From contig NZ_ATVX01000002.1 of NCBI RefSeq assembly GCF_000420945.1, forward strand, positions 272,217 to 336,216: a stretch of DNA of 64,000 nt, in the 5' to 3' direction. Below the pieces are notes generated by a model. The model saw nothing but the letters and a program-made list of their open reading frames with translations. It made no database searches and was not told the DNA's origin. The number at the start of each line of letters is the position of its first letter. The stretch's first letter is position 1. Below, piece by piece: positions 51,454 through 62,000 of the stretch. The position numbers were made by a program, and so were the translations under genes. The stretch is from Butyrivibrio sp. VCB2006 (GTDB taxonomy: Bacteria; Bacillota; Clostridia; Lachnospirales; Lachnospiraceae).

Positions 51454-53058
51454 TTAGTTCTTTTTAAACTCAGAAAGAACCAGTCCTTTGTTTCTGTCCA
51501 TTGTCATGCCAACACTCCACTCGTTAATGAACAAAAGAAGTGGTCTGTCATGCATATCCTTGATTTTCTTCATATCAGAAGTTCCAACAAGAGTTGACAT
51601 GTCAACGTCTTCATTGTCTACCCATCTGATGTACTCATATGGAAGATTCTCAAGGATGATATCTACATTGTACTCACTCTGGAGTCTGAATTTCAATACA
51701 TCAAACTGAAGAACACCTACAACACCTACAATAATTTCTTCGAGACCTGTGTTGTACTCCTGGAAGATCTGAATTGCACCTTCCTGAGCGATCTGAGTGA
51801 TACCCTTAACGAACTGCTTACGCTTCATGGTATCTACCTGACGAACTCTTGCGAAGTGCTCAGGTGCGAAAGTAGGAATTCCTTCGTAAGTGATTGTATC
51901 TTTTGGCATACATACTGTATCACCGATTGAAAAAATACCTGGATCAAATACACCCATGATATCTCCGGCATAAGCCTCTGAGAGGATCTTACGCTCATCA
52001 GCCATAAGCTGCTGAGGTTGTGAAAGTCTCATAACCTTACCACTCTGAACATGCTTAACTTCCTTGTCAGCATCATATCTTCCTGAACAGATTCTCATGA
52101 ATGCGATTCTGTCTCTGTGAGCCTTGTTCATGTTAGCCTGAATCTTGAATACGAATGCTGAGAAATCTCTCTCAAGAGGATCAATCTTTTCACCATCAGA
52201 AGATGTACGGCCTGTTGGAGGTGTTGCCATCTTGAGGAAGTGGTGAAGGAAAAGCTCTACACCAAAGTTCTGAAGAGCTGATCCAAAAAATACAGGTGTG
52301 AGCTCACCGGCGCGTACCTTCTCAAGATCATATTCAGCGCCTGCTCCGTCAAGAAGCTCGATCTCACTTGTAAGCTTGTCAAAAGCGTCCTGACCTACAT
52401 TAGCATCAATTCCTGCCTTATCATCAAGGCTGATAAATGTCTCTTTTCCTTCCTTGGTACCCTTCTGAGTCTCAGAGAAAGTTACGATATGTCCTTCTCT
52501 TCTGTCATAGATACCCTTGAAGTTCTTACCTGAACCGATTGGCCAGTTCATAGGGCATGTAGCGATACCAAGGTTGTTCTCAATATCATCAAGAAGATCG
52601 AAGGTATCCATAGCATCTCTATCAAGCTTGTTGATAAAGGTAAAAATCGGAATATGACTCATAGCGCAGACTTTGAAAAGCTTTCTGGTCTGAGCCTCTA
52701 CACCCTTACTTGCGTCGATAACCATGACAGCTGAATCGGCAGCCATAAGTGTACGATAGGTATCCTCTGAGAAATCCTGGTGTCCTGGAGTATCAAGGAT
52801 ATTGATACAGCAGTTTTCGTAATTAAACTGAAGAACTGAAGATGTTACAGAGATACCACGCTGCTTCTCGATTTCCATCCAGTCAGAAACCGCATGTCTT
52901 GCTGTAGCCTTACCTTTTACGCTTCCCGCCATATTGATGGCTCCTCCGTAGAGAAGGAACTTCTCGGTAAGTGTTGTCTTACCTGCATCCGGGTGGGAAA
53001 TAATAGCAAAGGTACGTCTCTTATTAATCTCGTTTATTGTTTCTTTAGTGTTACCCAT
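51454..53058 (-). CDS. prfC: Peptide chain release factor 3
   Basis: A 534-residue translational GTPase. G1 is AIISHPDAGKTTLTEKFLLY, G2 follows at GISVTSSVLQFNY, G3 DTPGHQDFSEDTYRTL and G4 FINKLDRDA. Domain II and a C-terminal part ending in FKKN complete the RF3 layout. It recycles RF1/RF2 from the ribosome after stop-codon cleavage. AAGGA precedes the ATG. Confidence 0.95.
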   Translation of the reverse strand: MGNTKETINEINKRRTFAIISHPDAGKTTLTEKFLLYGGAINMAGSVKGKATARHAVSDWMEIEKQRGISVTSSVLQFNYENCCINILDTPGHQDFSEDTYRTLMAADSAVMVIDASKGVEAQTRKLFKVCAMSHIPIFTFINKLDRDAMDTFDLLDDIENNLGIATCPMNWPIGSGKNFKGIYDRREGHIVTFSETQKGTKEGKETFISLDDKAGIDANVGQDAFDKLTSEIELLDGAGAEYDLEKVRAGELTPVFFGSALQNFGVELFLHHFLKMATPPTGRTSSDGEKIDPLERDFSAFVFKIQANMNKAHRDRIAFMRICSGRYDADKEVKHVQSGKVMRLSQPQQLMADERKILSEAYAGDIMGVFDPGIFSIGDTVCMPKDTITYEGIPTFAPEHFARVRQVDTMKRKQFVKGITQIAQEGAIQIFQEYNTGLEEIIVGVVGVLQFDVLKFRLQSEYNVDIILENLPYEYIRWVDNEDVDMSTLVGTSDMKKIKDMHDRPLLLFINEWSVGMTMDRNKGLVLSEFKKN

Positions 53059-53107
53059 TTTCTTTTCCTTACTAAAAAATAAATCAATAGACTTTTACTT
53101 AATATGA

Positions 53108-53133
53108 GGCCGGTATGTAAATACATGCCGGCC
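53108..53133 (-). terminator. Hairpin downstream of pnp
   Basis: GGCCGGCATG pairs with CATACCGGCC around a 6-base loop. The T-run is weak, so it may end or stabilise the pnp transcript. Confidence 0.6.
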
Positions 53134-53164
53134 CCACAATATCTCGATAATTCCATAGTTCAAG

Positions 53165-53205
53165 GAACTTACGCTCTCGTTTCACTCGCCGTAAGACGTT
53201 CGAAC
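53165..53205. repeat. Structured intergenic element
   Basis: CTTACG (53168-53173) pairs with CGTAAG (53190-53195), extended by GAA/TTC across a 3-base bulge. The apical loop is GCTCTCGTTTCACTCGC-like; a GTTCGAAC palindrome follows. It resembles a dispersed hairpin element. Whether other copies occur cannot be seen here. Confidence 0.4.
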
Positions 53206-53234
53206 TAGACTCGTAAATACCTCGTCAAGTTCTC

Positions 53235-55325
53235 TCAGCTCTGAGCTACATCCTTCATAGAGAAGCTGATTCTGCCCATCTTGTCCTTACCAAGGCAAAC
53301 AACTGTAACTGTGTCACCAAGTGTAAGTACATCCTCTACGTGCTCGATTCTCTCCTTGGAGATCTTGCTGATGTGAACCATACCCTCTTTACCAGGTGCG
53401 AACTCAACGAATGCGCCGAATTCCTTAATGCTTACAACCTTACCTGTGAAGATCTGGCCTTTCTCAAACTCAGAAACAATGATGTTAACCATGTTTACAG
53501 CCTCGTTGATCTTATCCTGATCTTCGCCGCAAACTGATACCTTACCATCATCTGTAATATCAATCTTAACACCTGTACGAGCGATGATCTCGTTGATTGT
53601 CTTACCTCTCTGACCAACAACATCACCGATCTTCTCAGGATCGATCTGAACTGAAACGATCTTAGGAGCGTACTTGGATACTTCCTTACGTGGCTCAGCA
53701 ATAGCCTTGCTCATGCACTCATCCATGATGAAGAATCTAGCCTCACGGCACTGTGCAATAGCTGTCTCAACGATAGGCTTTGTAAGACCGTGGATCTTGA
53801 TATCCATCTGGATAGCTGTGATACCGTCCTTAGTACCTGTAACCTTGAAGTCCATGTCTCCGAAGAAGTCCTCAAGGCCCTGGATATCTGTAAGTACTAC
53901 GAAATCATCATCTGTATCGCCTGTTACAAGACCGCAGCTGATACCAGCAACCATCTTCTTAAGAGGAACACCAGCAGCCATAAGTGACATGCAAGATGCG
54001 CATGTTGAAGCCATTGATGTTGATCCGTTAGACTCAAATGTCTCTGATACGGCACGGATAGCATATGGGAACTCCTCAACGCTAGGAAGAACAGGAAGAA
54101 GTGCTCTCTCTGCAAGAGCTCCGTGTCCGATCTCTCTACGTCCAGGTCCTCTTGAAACCTTAGTCTCACCAACTGAGTAAGCTGGGAAGTTGTACTGGTG
54201 TACATATCTCTTGTCAGCAGCGAAAGCATCAAGCCCTTCAACCTTCTGAGCCTCTGAAAGAGGTGCAAGAGTTACAACGTCACAGATCTGTGTCTGTCCA
54301 CGTGTGAACATAGCACTTCCGTGTACTCTGGGGATAAGGTCAACCTCAGCTGAAAGAGGTCTGATCTGCTTGATCTCACGACCATCTGGTCTCTTGTGAT
54401 CCTTAAGGATCATCTTACGAACAGTCTTCTTCTCGTACTGGTAAATAGCCTCTCCGAGGATTGCAAGCCACTCTTCGTTGTCTGCAAACTTCTCTGTAAG
54501 TCTATCTGTAATATCGGCAATGTTTGCCTCTCTTGTCTGCTTGTCATCTGTGAATACAGCCTTCTCCATCTCTTCCGGAGGAACAACTTCCTTGATAGCT
54601 GCAAAGAGCTCTTCAGGAACCGCACAGCTTGTGTACTCGTGCTTTGGCTTACCAACCTCAGCTACGATACCCTTGAAGAACTCGATAAGCTGAAGGTTCA
54701 CATCGTGAGCCTTGTAGATAGCTTCCTTCATCTTCTCCTCAGGAATCTCGTTGGCACCAGCCTCGATCATGATAACCTTCTGTCCTACAGATGCAACTGT
54801 AAGCTTGAGGTCACCTGTGTTCCACTGCTCCTGAGTAGGGTTAACAATAAGCTCTCCATCGATCATACCCATCTGTGTCATAGCGCAAGGGCCATCGAAT
54901 GGGATATCTGAAATTGAAACTGAAACTGATGCGCCGAGCATAGCTACAAGCTCAGGACGGCACTGAGGATCTACTGACATAACCATAGTCTCGATTGTTA
55001 CGTCGTTTCTGTAATCCTTAGGGAAAAGAGGTCTCATAGGACGATCGATAACGCGGCTTGTAAGAATAGCATTCTCTGAAGGCTTACCCTCTCTCTTGTT
55101 ATATCCGCCTGGGAATTTACCTACTGCGTAGAACTTCTCGCCATACTCTACTGAAAGAGGGAAGAAGTCGATTCCATCTCTTGGCTTAGCTGAAGCTGTT
55201 GCTGTACAAAGAACAGTTGTATCTCCGTACTGCATGAAAGCGCAGCCATTTGCCTGTTTGCCTACTTTGCCAATCTCAACCTTAAGTGTACGACCAGCCA
55301 GTTCCATTGAATAAGTTTTTACCAT
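53235..55325 (-). CDS. pnp: Polyribonucleotide nucleotidyltransferase (PNPase)
   Basis: A 696-residue phosphorolytic exoribonuclease. It has two RNase PH domains (GKFPGGYNKREGKPSENAIL and GRREIGHGALAERALLPVLP), a KH domain (GDVVGQRGKTINEIIARTGV) and a C-terminal S1 domain (FTGKVVSIKEFGAFVEFAPG). It degrades RNA from the 3' end. GAAGGAG lies 6 bases before the ATG. It follows rpsO on the same strand, the conserved rpsO-pnp order. Confidence 0.97.
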   Translation of the reverse strand: MVKTYSMELAGRTLKVEIGKVGKQANGCAFMQYGDTTVLCTATASAKPRDGIDFFPLSVEYGEKFYAVGKFPGGYNKREGKPSENAILTSRVIDRPMRPLFPKDYRNDVTIETMVMSVDPQCRPELVAMLGASVSVSISDIPFDGPCAMTQMGMIDGELIVNPTQEQWNTGDLKLTVASVGQKVIMIEAGANEIPEEKMKEAIYKAHDVNLQLIEFFKGIVAEVGKPKHEYTSCAVPEELFAAIKEVVPPEEMEKAVFTDDKQTREANIADITDRLTEKFADNEEWLAILGEAIYQYEKKTVRKMILKDHKRPDGREIKQIRPLSAEVDLIPRVHGSAMFTRGQTQICDVVTLAPLSEAQKVEGLDAFAADKRYVHQYNFPAYSVGETKVSRGPGRREIGHGALAERALLPVLPSVEEFPYAIRAVSETFESNGSTSMASTCASCMSLMAAGVPLKKMVAGISCGLVTGDTDDDFVVLTDIQGLEDFFGDMDFKVTGTKDGITAIQMDIKIHGLTKPIVETAIAQCREARFFIMDECMSKAIAEPRKEVSKYAPKIVSVQIDPEKIGDVVGQRGKTINEIIARTGVKIDITDDGKVSVCGEDQDKINEAVNMVNIIVSEFEKGQIFTGKVVSIKEFGAFVEFAPGKEGMVHISKISKERIEHVEDVLTLGDTVTVVCLGKDKMGRISFSMKDVAQS

Positions 55326-55497
55326 TTTTTCTCCTTCTGCTCATCCGCGGCCCCTCATCCAAAAAGGGCTATCCCAGCAGCGTCAAGCCGCATAAACCCT
55401 CAGTGCTTCGGGCGCGTGTGCATTTAAACTTGTTTACATCTTCTATTTAGAAAAGCGCATTTTGCGCATATTCTCACATGAAAATTCCCAAAAATAG
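55326..55497 (-). promoter_or_regulatory. Leader region of pnp
   Basis: The region between the rpsO terminator and pnp is GC-richer than most gaps and holds short inverted repeats (for example CCCT...AGGGG near 55350-55370). In other bacteria the pnp leader is a processing site; this could be too. Confidence 0.3.
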
Positions 55498-55543
55498 AAA
55501 AACGGAATAAGCTGACGTTGCATCAGCTTTATCCCGTTTTTTG
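55496..55543 (-). terminator. Intrinsic terminator of rpsO
   Basis: ACGGGATAAAGCTGA pairs with TCAGCTTATTCCGT around a short loop, flanked by A-run and T-run. Confidence 0.85.
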
Positions 55544-55554
55544 AGTTCGAAAAA

Positions 55555-55821
55555 TTACTTTCTAAGACCAAGATCAGCGATAAGCTTACGATAAGCCTCG
55601 ATGTCCTTCTTCTTGAGGTAACCAAGAAGGCTACGTCTCTGACCTACCATCTTAAGAAGACCTCTTCTTGAGTGGTGATCCTTAGGGTTCTTGTCAAGGT
55701 GAGCGTTAAGCTCCTTGATTCTCTCTGTAAGGATAGCAACCTGAACCTCTGGTGATCCTGTGTCGCCAGCCTTTCTAGCGAACTTTTCGATTACTTCTGT
55801 TTTCTTCTCTTTTGCGATCAT
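55555..55821 (-). CDS. rpsO: Ribosomal protein S15
   Basis: An 88-residue S15 with the hallmark stretches [20 protein letters not shown] and [20 protein letters not shown]. It binds 16S rRNA in early assembly of the small subunit. AAGGAG lies 6 bases before the ATG. It has its own promoter upstream and terminator downstream. Confidence 0.98.
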   Translation of the reverse strand: MIAKEKKTEVIEKFARKAGDTGSPEVQVAILTERIKELNAHLDKNPKDHHSRRGLLKMVGQRRSLLGYLKKKDIEAYRKLIADLGLRK

Positions 55822-55974
55822 TTCATTCTCCTTGTCTGGCCAATTGAGTTTAATTATATTGGCCTCTTAAAAAACTTGAATCCGCCTCATACGCAGACAT
55901 AGGTTGGAGTATCCAATATCCGGGTAAAAGGTAGTTTCTGTAACTGTCACTGAATTCTTGTCAGCAACTAATGT

Positions 55975-56003
55975 AGTTTAGCATAGAAAGTGTTCTATGT
56001 AAA
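55975..56003 (-). promoter_or_regulatory. rpsO promoter
   Basis: TTTACA (56003-55998) and TAAACT (55980-55975) are 17 bases apart on the minus strand. The leader is about 145 bases and could hold an S15 autoregulatory structure; none was resolved. Confidence 0.45.
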
Positions 56004-56027
56004 GTAGTTTTTGTAATCGCAAAATCA

Positions 56028-59000
56028 TTAAAATTTCTTAAATAATCGCTTCCTGATTACTATGCCGCCTGATACGAATACTACGGCAAGGATAACTATA
56101 AGTACTATAGTCACAGGACTTACCTGATTAGAAACCACTGTTCCATCAGACAGAGGAACTTCACCGTCGCTTATTTCTGTTTTTTCCTGATCTGCAGCTT
56201 CAGTTATATCTGTTTCCTTTTCTTCCAATGCCGAATCTTTAATTTCTGCATTGTCATCTGTATTTTCGACAGCATCCGCAGTCTCTTCCTTGGCCTGAGT
56301 CAATGACTCTTCATCCACATTTTCTACAACTTCCGTTTCAGGCACATTTTCCTGCTTAGACGATTTTTTGTTTGTGGTTGATTTCTTAACTGTCTGAGAC
56401 TTTTCAGTTTTGTTGTCGATTGTTGTCTGTGTTTTGCTTGCACCAAGGACTGCAGAAGCACCTGTCTTAGGAAGTACATTACTACTATTATTGTTTACAG
56501 ATCCTCTACTTGATGATTCACTGCTACCCGAATCTGCTGATGTACTTCCGCTACCTGATGATTCGTTGTTGCCTGAATTCCCACCATTCTGTCTATCTGT
56601 GGATGATGACTGATTTTCATTGCCACTCTGTCCGCCTGCAGATGGCTTATTCTCGTTACCAGGTTTGTTGTCAGTTCCCGGTTTGTTGTCAGAACCTGAT
56701 TCAGCCGCATTTTCTTTTGCCACCAATACAGCCTTGCCGCCTTCAATCTTCCATCTCTTAAGGCCTGAAACTCCGCCCTGATAGTAGATGCTCATGATGC
56801 CACCAAGTTCTTCGTCTGCTGCTTCAAGCTCAGATACAACGTTGTCTACATTCTGATTAAGAAGATCTGCAAAAGACTGACTTCCAATCTCCGCTGCGGT
56901 CTTACCGAAGGTAGTATCCTTACTGCTTCCTGTTCCGTCAGCCCCTGTATATACGCTTTCAAGAACTACTCCGTTCTCTGTAAGTCTTGCATCAGAATTG
57001 AAATAGCAGTTTCTGTCATAAGCAATGTTGGCAATTCGACCATCAGCAATACCAATGTCTATAGTAGGTCTGCTTGATGTAACATTACCCATAGCGTAGC
57101 AGTTGTACTGGAAAGCTCCAGCCATTCCGGTAAATCCACCGATATGAACCTTATTATTGGTGTTGGCTGTTCCGTATACATCTCCAAGGGTATAACAGTT
57201 AATTGCATTGATTCGGTTTGTTACAGAGAACATTCCGCCTGCATATACGTCGCCTTCTACAGTGATAGCTCTGATAGTTACGTCAGTCCAGGAGTTTGTA
57301 GCAGCTCCTCTAAGCATACTTGCAGCAAGACCTGCGCCTCTGCTTGCGATATCATCTGCCTTAACGGAAATCTTACCTGTAACGCTGCAGTTATCAATAA
57401 ACACACCGTTCTGACCGGTTCCAACAAGGCCCGCTGTATAGGTATCATAAGGAACTTCATTATTGATAAAGATATCTCTAAGGTTAATATTCTTAATCTC
57501 AACCTTGAATACATCATCCCCGTACAAAAGGTTTGACTCATAGTCACCGCCTGTAAAGCCAAACATAGCAGCCGTATACATGCTTGCAGGATTTACGCGG
57601 TCACCAATCTTCATTCCTGAAATAGTGTGGTTACCACCATCGAAGCATCCTCTGAATGGATAAGCGCTATACAGCACAGGATCACCCTTTATCTTGGCCT
57701 TAACGGCAAATCCAATTGGTGTCCAATCTTCACCTGAAAGAGTAATATCTGCAGTCTGCTTAAAATACTTACCATCCCAGGTCTCATCTTCGCAAATTGA
57801 TTTTGCAATGTATCTAAGCTGTTCCTCATTGGCAATAAGATAAGGATTTTCCTTTGTTCCATTACCACCGGCAAATTTGGAGGCATCTCCTTTTCCATAT
57901 CCGGTCCAGTCGCCGTATATAGCCTTACTCTTTGCTCTTTCAAGGGCTTTCTCGTAGTTCTCTGTGTCATCCTTACTTCCGGTAAGGACATCTTCAGCTA
58001 CAATCGCTCCCTCTTTTACCTCGATCTTAACTGTAACGGTAGCTGCACTGTCTCTTCCGTACCAGATTCCATCCTGCATTACAAGCGGAGTAACAGGGAC
58101 CTTTTCTGCCTCAGGCTGCACATATGTGGCTGTAGCATAGTCGCCTCCCAGCACAACCTTGCTACCGTTATAGGTCCACTTTCTAAGTGAATCATTTGAA
58201 AGGCCGTACTTAGTAATATCGATGGCAAAAGAGCTAAAGTTATCATTCAGTTTATCGGCCACCTTAGCATAGGTGTCGGCATTATAGGCATCAAGTAGGT
58301 CTGCAACACCACCTTCGTAGGCAACACCCTCTTCATTTACACCGCCAACCGTCTTGGTTCCGTAGGCCTGAACCTGAGCTTCTCTGCGACCTGCAATGAA
58401 CATATTTGTGTTCTGATCATAATAGCACTGGTAAGCCTTACCAATTCCTGTTATCCATCCGGTTACAGCTCCTGTGTAAATACTGTAGTGCTCAGAAGTT
58501 GTATCACCACTAACATAACTGTTTACCACATCTCCGGCATCAACACCGATAAGACCGCCTACGGAGGACATTCCCTCTATCTCATTTTCTATGTCACGAA
58601 CCATGCTTCCAAAGTATGAGCCTTCCGAATAACAGTTAGCCACAAGACCTCTGTTGGTCATACCTGTGATTCCACCAACAGCAGCAATGGACTCGCCGTA
58701 TTCAACTGTGGATCTAAGGTCAACGTCGCTGTGGCAGTTGATAATTGCCCCCTTGTACTGACGGGCTGCAATTCCGCCTACATAGGCATTCTTTTCATGA
58801 GTTGTTGAATAAATTGTTCCCTGAACGTAGCAGTTATCGATGATAGCACCTTTCCTTGAGCCTTCATCGGTAAGTCCCTGCATGTAACCAACGATTCCAC
58901 CAACAAAGCTGGCATCGTCGCGGTATACATACATCTCTACTCCGGTAAGGTTTACGTTTTTAACTACTGCATCAACTCCAAGAGTTCCGAAAAGTCCCAG

Positions 59001-62000
59001 GGCATTAGAGAAATCTTCCAAATTAGTGCTGAGCTTTCTTGGGCTTTCCTTGGTTCCCTCTTTAAGTCCTGAAATGGTATGACCTTTTCCGTCAAAAGAG
59101 CCATTGAAAGCAAACTCTGATTTTCCGATAGGCTCCCAGTTTGCAATGTCTGAAATATCTATATCAGCAGCAAGCTCCACATATTTGCCATCGTACAAAA
59201 TCTCTGTATCAAGAGATGCTGCAAAGTTTACCAGCTGCTTTTTTGTAGCAATTCTGTATGGATTTTCCGCAGATCCGTCTCCCCCATCAAATATAGACGC
59301 GTCTATTACAGTCTCATGCCACAGTTCCTCGGACAGCTTAAAAGAGCTGTCACTCTCCACCCATTTATAAAAATCGTAGGCACTATAGGTCTGATGAAGG
59401 CCAGATATATTGCTATTAAGCTGCTTCTCAGTTATTTCTGTATTTGGTGTTTCTTCTGTGTTACCTACAGCCTTAATGTCTGTGATTGTTGTGTAATAGT
59501 CAGAAGCTGTAGCAAAAGAATCAAGAAGTCCAAATACACTTCCTACGTTTCCTGTGCTCTGTACATTAACAGAAGAAACCACATTGAAGGTTTTACCCAT
59601 GGCATTTCCGATAATGCCTCCAGCCTGAACACTGTCACTTTCTGAAACAGATATTGTTCCCTTGGAAGAAGAGTTAAGCACCAGAGCATTCATCTTAGAA
59701 AGGCCGGCTATGCCACCGAAGTCAGCAACATTTTCTTCTGATAATTCAGCCTTTATAGCTACATCGGAAGAGCAGTTAAGAACTGCTGATTTCAGCATCA
59801 TATTACCAACAATTCCGCCAGCTTCTACTGTTTGTGTATCTGTTTTTACTATGAGTGTTCCACTTGCCTCACAGTGGTCTATCATGGCAGCTTTCTTGAT
59901 ATTACCTGCAACAAGGCCCGCATAGAGGCTGTAATCTCCGGAAGCCTCAACCTTAGCATTAACGAGCTTAAGATTCTTTACTACCGCATTAGAGTTAAGA
60001 ACTGTGAAAAATCCCGCATTGGCAGCATTTTCAGCCTTTATCTTCATATTGCTGATAGTATGTCCGTTTCCATCAAAGGTTCCGGCAAAAGAACTAAATC
60101 CATCCTCTGTACCAATTGTGTTAAAGTTCTCCACCTTGGACAGATCAATATCCTCTGCAAAAGAAACATATTCACCGGAGTAGTTTGTTCCCTCATCTAC
60201 AGTCCGGGCAAACTTCATAAGCTCTTTTACATTGCTGATTCTGTATGGATCACTCCAAGTACCTGAACCTGAAAGGGTAACATCTGTAATGTCAAACTCT
60301 TCTTCGTTCTCTAAAGCCTTGGCAGCCTGATTATAGGCATCCATAACTGCATATTTGATTCCCTTGGAGCTAAGTGTTGCTCCTGTTACAGTATCAATAG
60401 CCTCCACATCTGTTGCCCCGGGCTGTCTATTCTTGATGGTTTCTAAAAGAGTTTTCGCCTTTTCCCAAAAGCTTGGTGTTTCATTTTGAGATACCTCTGA
60501 GATGTCAGTTACCTTTCCGCCACTAATTGTCACAGAAAGAGTTATTTCGCCTTTTTTACCCTGGCCTACGCCAATGTAGGTACCATCTTTGTATTTCTTT
60601 TCATCGTTTGATGGTTCTGAAGACTCCGGATCAGTAGGCTCTGGGTTCCCTGAGTTTTCAAAATACTGTGAAACAACCGGAACTGTATTATTATCTCCCG
60701 TTCCATGCCAGTATTTATCGCTGGTTTCACCATTATTCTTGCCATAGGAAGCTGTGATCTTGGTGTTGGTTGACACAAGAATATTGCCCTGAACAGGTTC
60801 TACCATTGTATCAAAGCTTGAGCCGCCTTCTGCGTAAACTCTTTGTACATCGAGCTTTCCATCGCCGCATATAGCAGCACCGCCTCCAAGAAGTGACCTG
60901 TCAGCTGTGAGGTTCATACCGAATCCTCCGACAGCAATAAGACTTCCATCGCCTTGAATAAGGCCGCCTGCCATAACCACAGCGTCGCCGCCTTTGGCTG
61001 TAAGGTTGGAGCTTCCGCCGCCGAAGGCTGCTACTGTAGAGCCTTCAGGAATGTTCAAGGTTCCATTTACCTGCAGGGCAGTCTGGCCGTATGAACCATT
61101 TGGAGCTTCATCAGCCAGAATATAAACATCGCCCTTAACGTTGACATTTCCTTCTACCACAACCACAGGGGCCTGATTTCTTCTGTTAACATCATCCCTT
61201 GCAGAATAGTTAGTGTGGGAGATTATTCTTGCATTTTCGATTGTAGATCCGTCTTTTAACCTAATCTGACCATTAACAGCTGAGCCATAGATAAAGCCGG
61301 CATTATCGCCGTAGTCCACATAGTCACAAGAAAAGCTTCCTCCATTTTCAACTTCCACTATTCCTTCTATAGTGGACTGTCTGATGGAGAACTTGGCTCC
61401 GCTTTGAACCACAATCTTAACTCCGCTATGGACTCTTACATTTACCATGGTAAGGTTGCAGCCCTCAGGAATAACCAGAGTCTGCACAGGCTCTTCGCCA
61501 TTTGTAAGAGATATTGCCTTACCAAGCTCAGAATATGTGCCCATGGTGTGCGAGCCATACCATGCCTTAATCTCTTTTGGCACAACAACTGTGTACGAAC
61601 CAAACTCCTCAATATACCAAGGCTCCTGGTCATATATGTACTGCCCGTCGCTTGTCTGAGTGCTATTTTCAAGAGTAAGTCGATCTACAAGTTTCTCATC
61701 AAGCCCATTGACAGTAAAAGTAACGCCATTGCTGGTGGCAGTTCTACCCTCTGTGTCGGTAAAATCAACATACACGTTGTAAGTTCCTGCGCTTTCAGGC
61801 TTACCCGACAGAATAACGTCTCCGGTAAAAATGTTGTAGCTTCCTTCCACACCGGGACATTCAGGCTCCATGACAATTCTGGTCTTGGTTGGATCATCAT
61901 TAACCCTGATAGCGCCATCTTCCTGATTAAAGTAGCTAAGTTCATGCCAATCCTCTTCTGTCACATCAGATACAGAAGCCGCATAGTCAACCAGCGCTGC

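Noticed and set aside
56457..56475. LPKTG as a sortase signal of the giant protein
   Set aside because: About 120 residues separate it from the membrane helix, so it is not a standard sorting signal.
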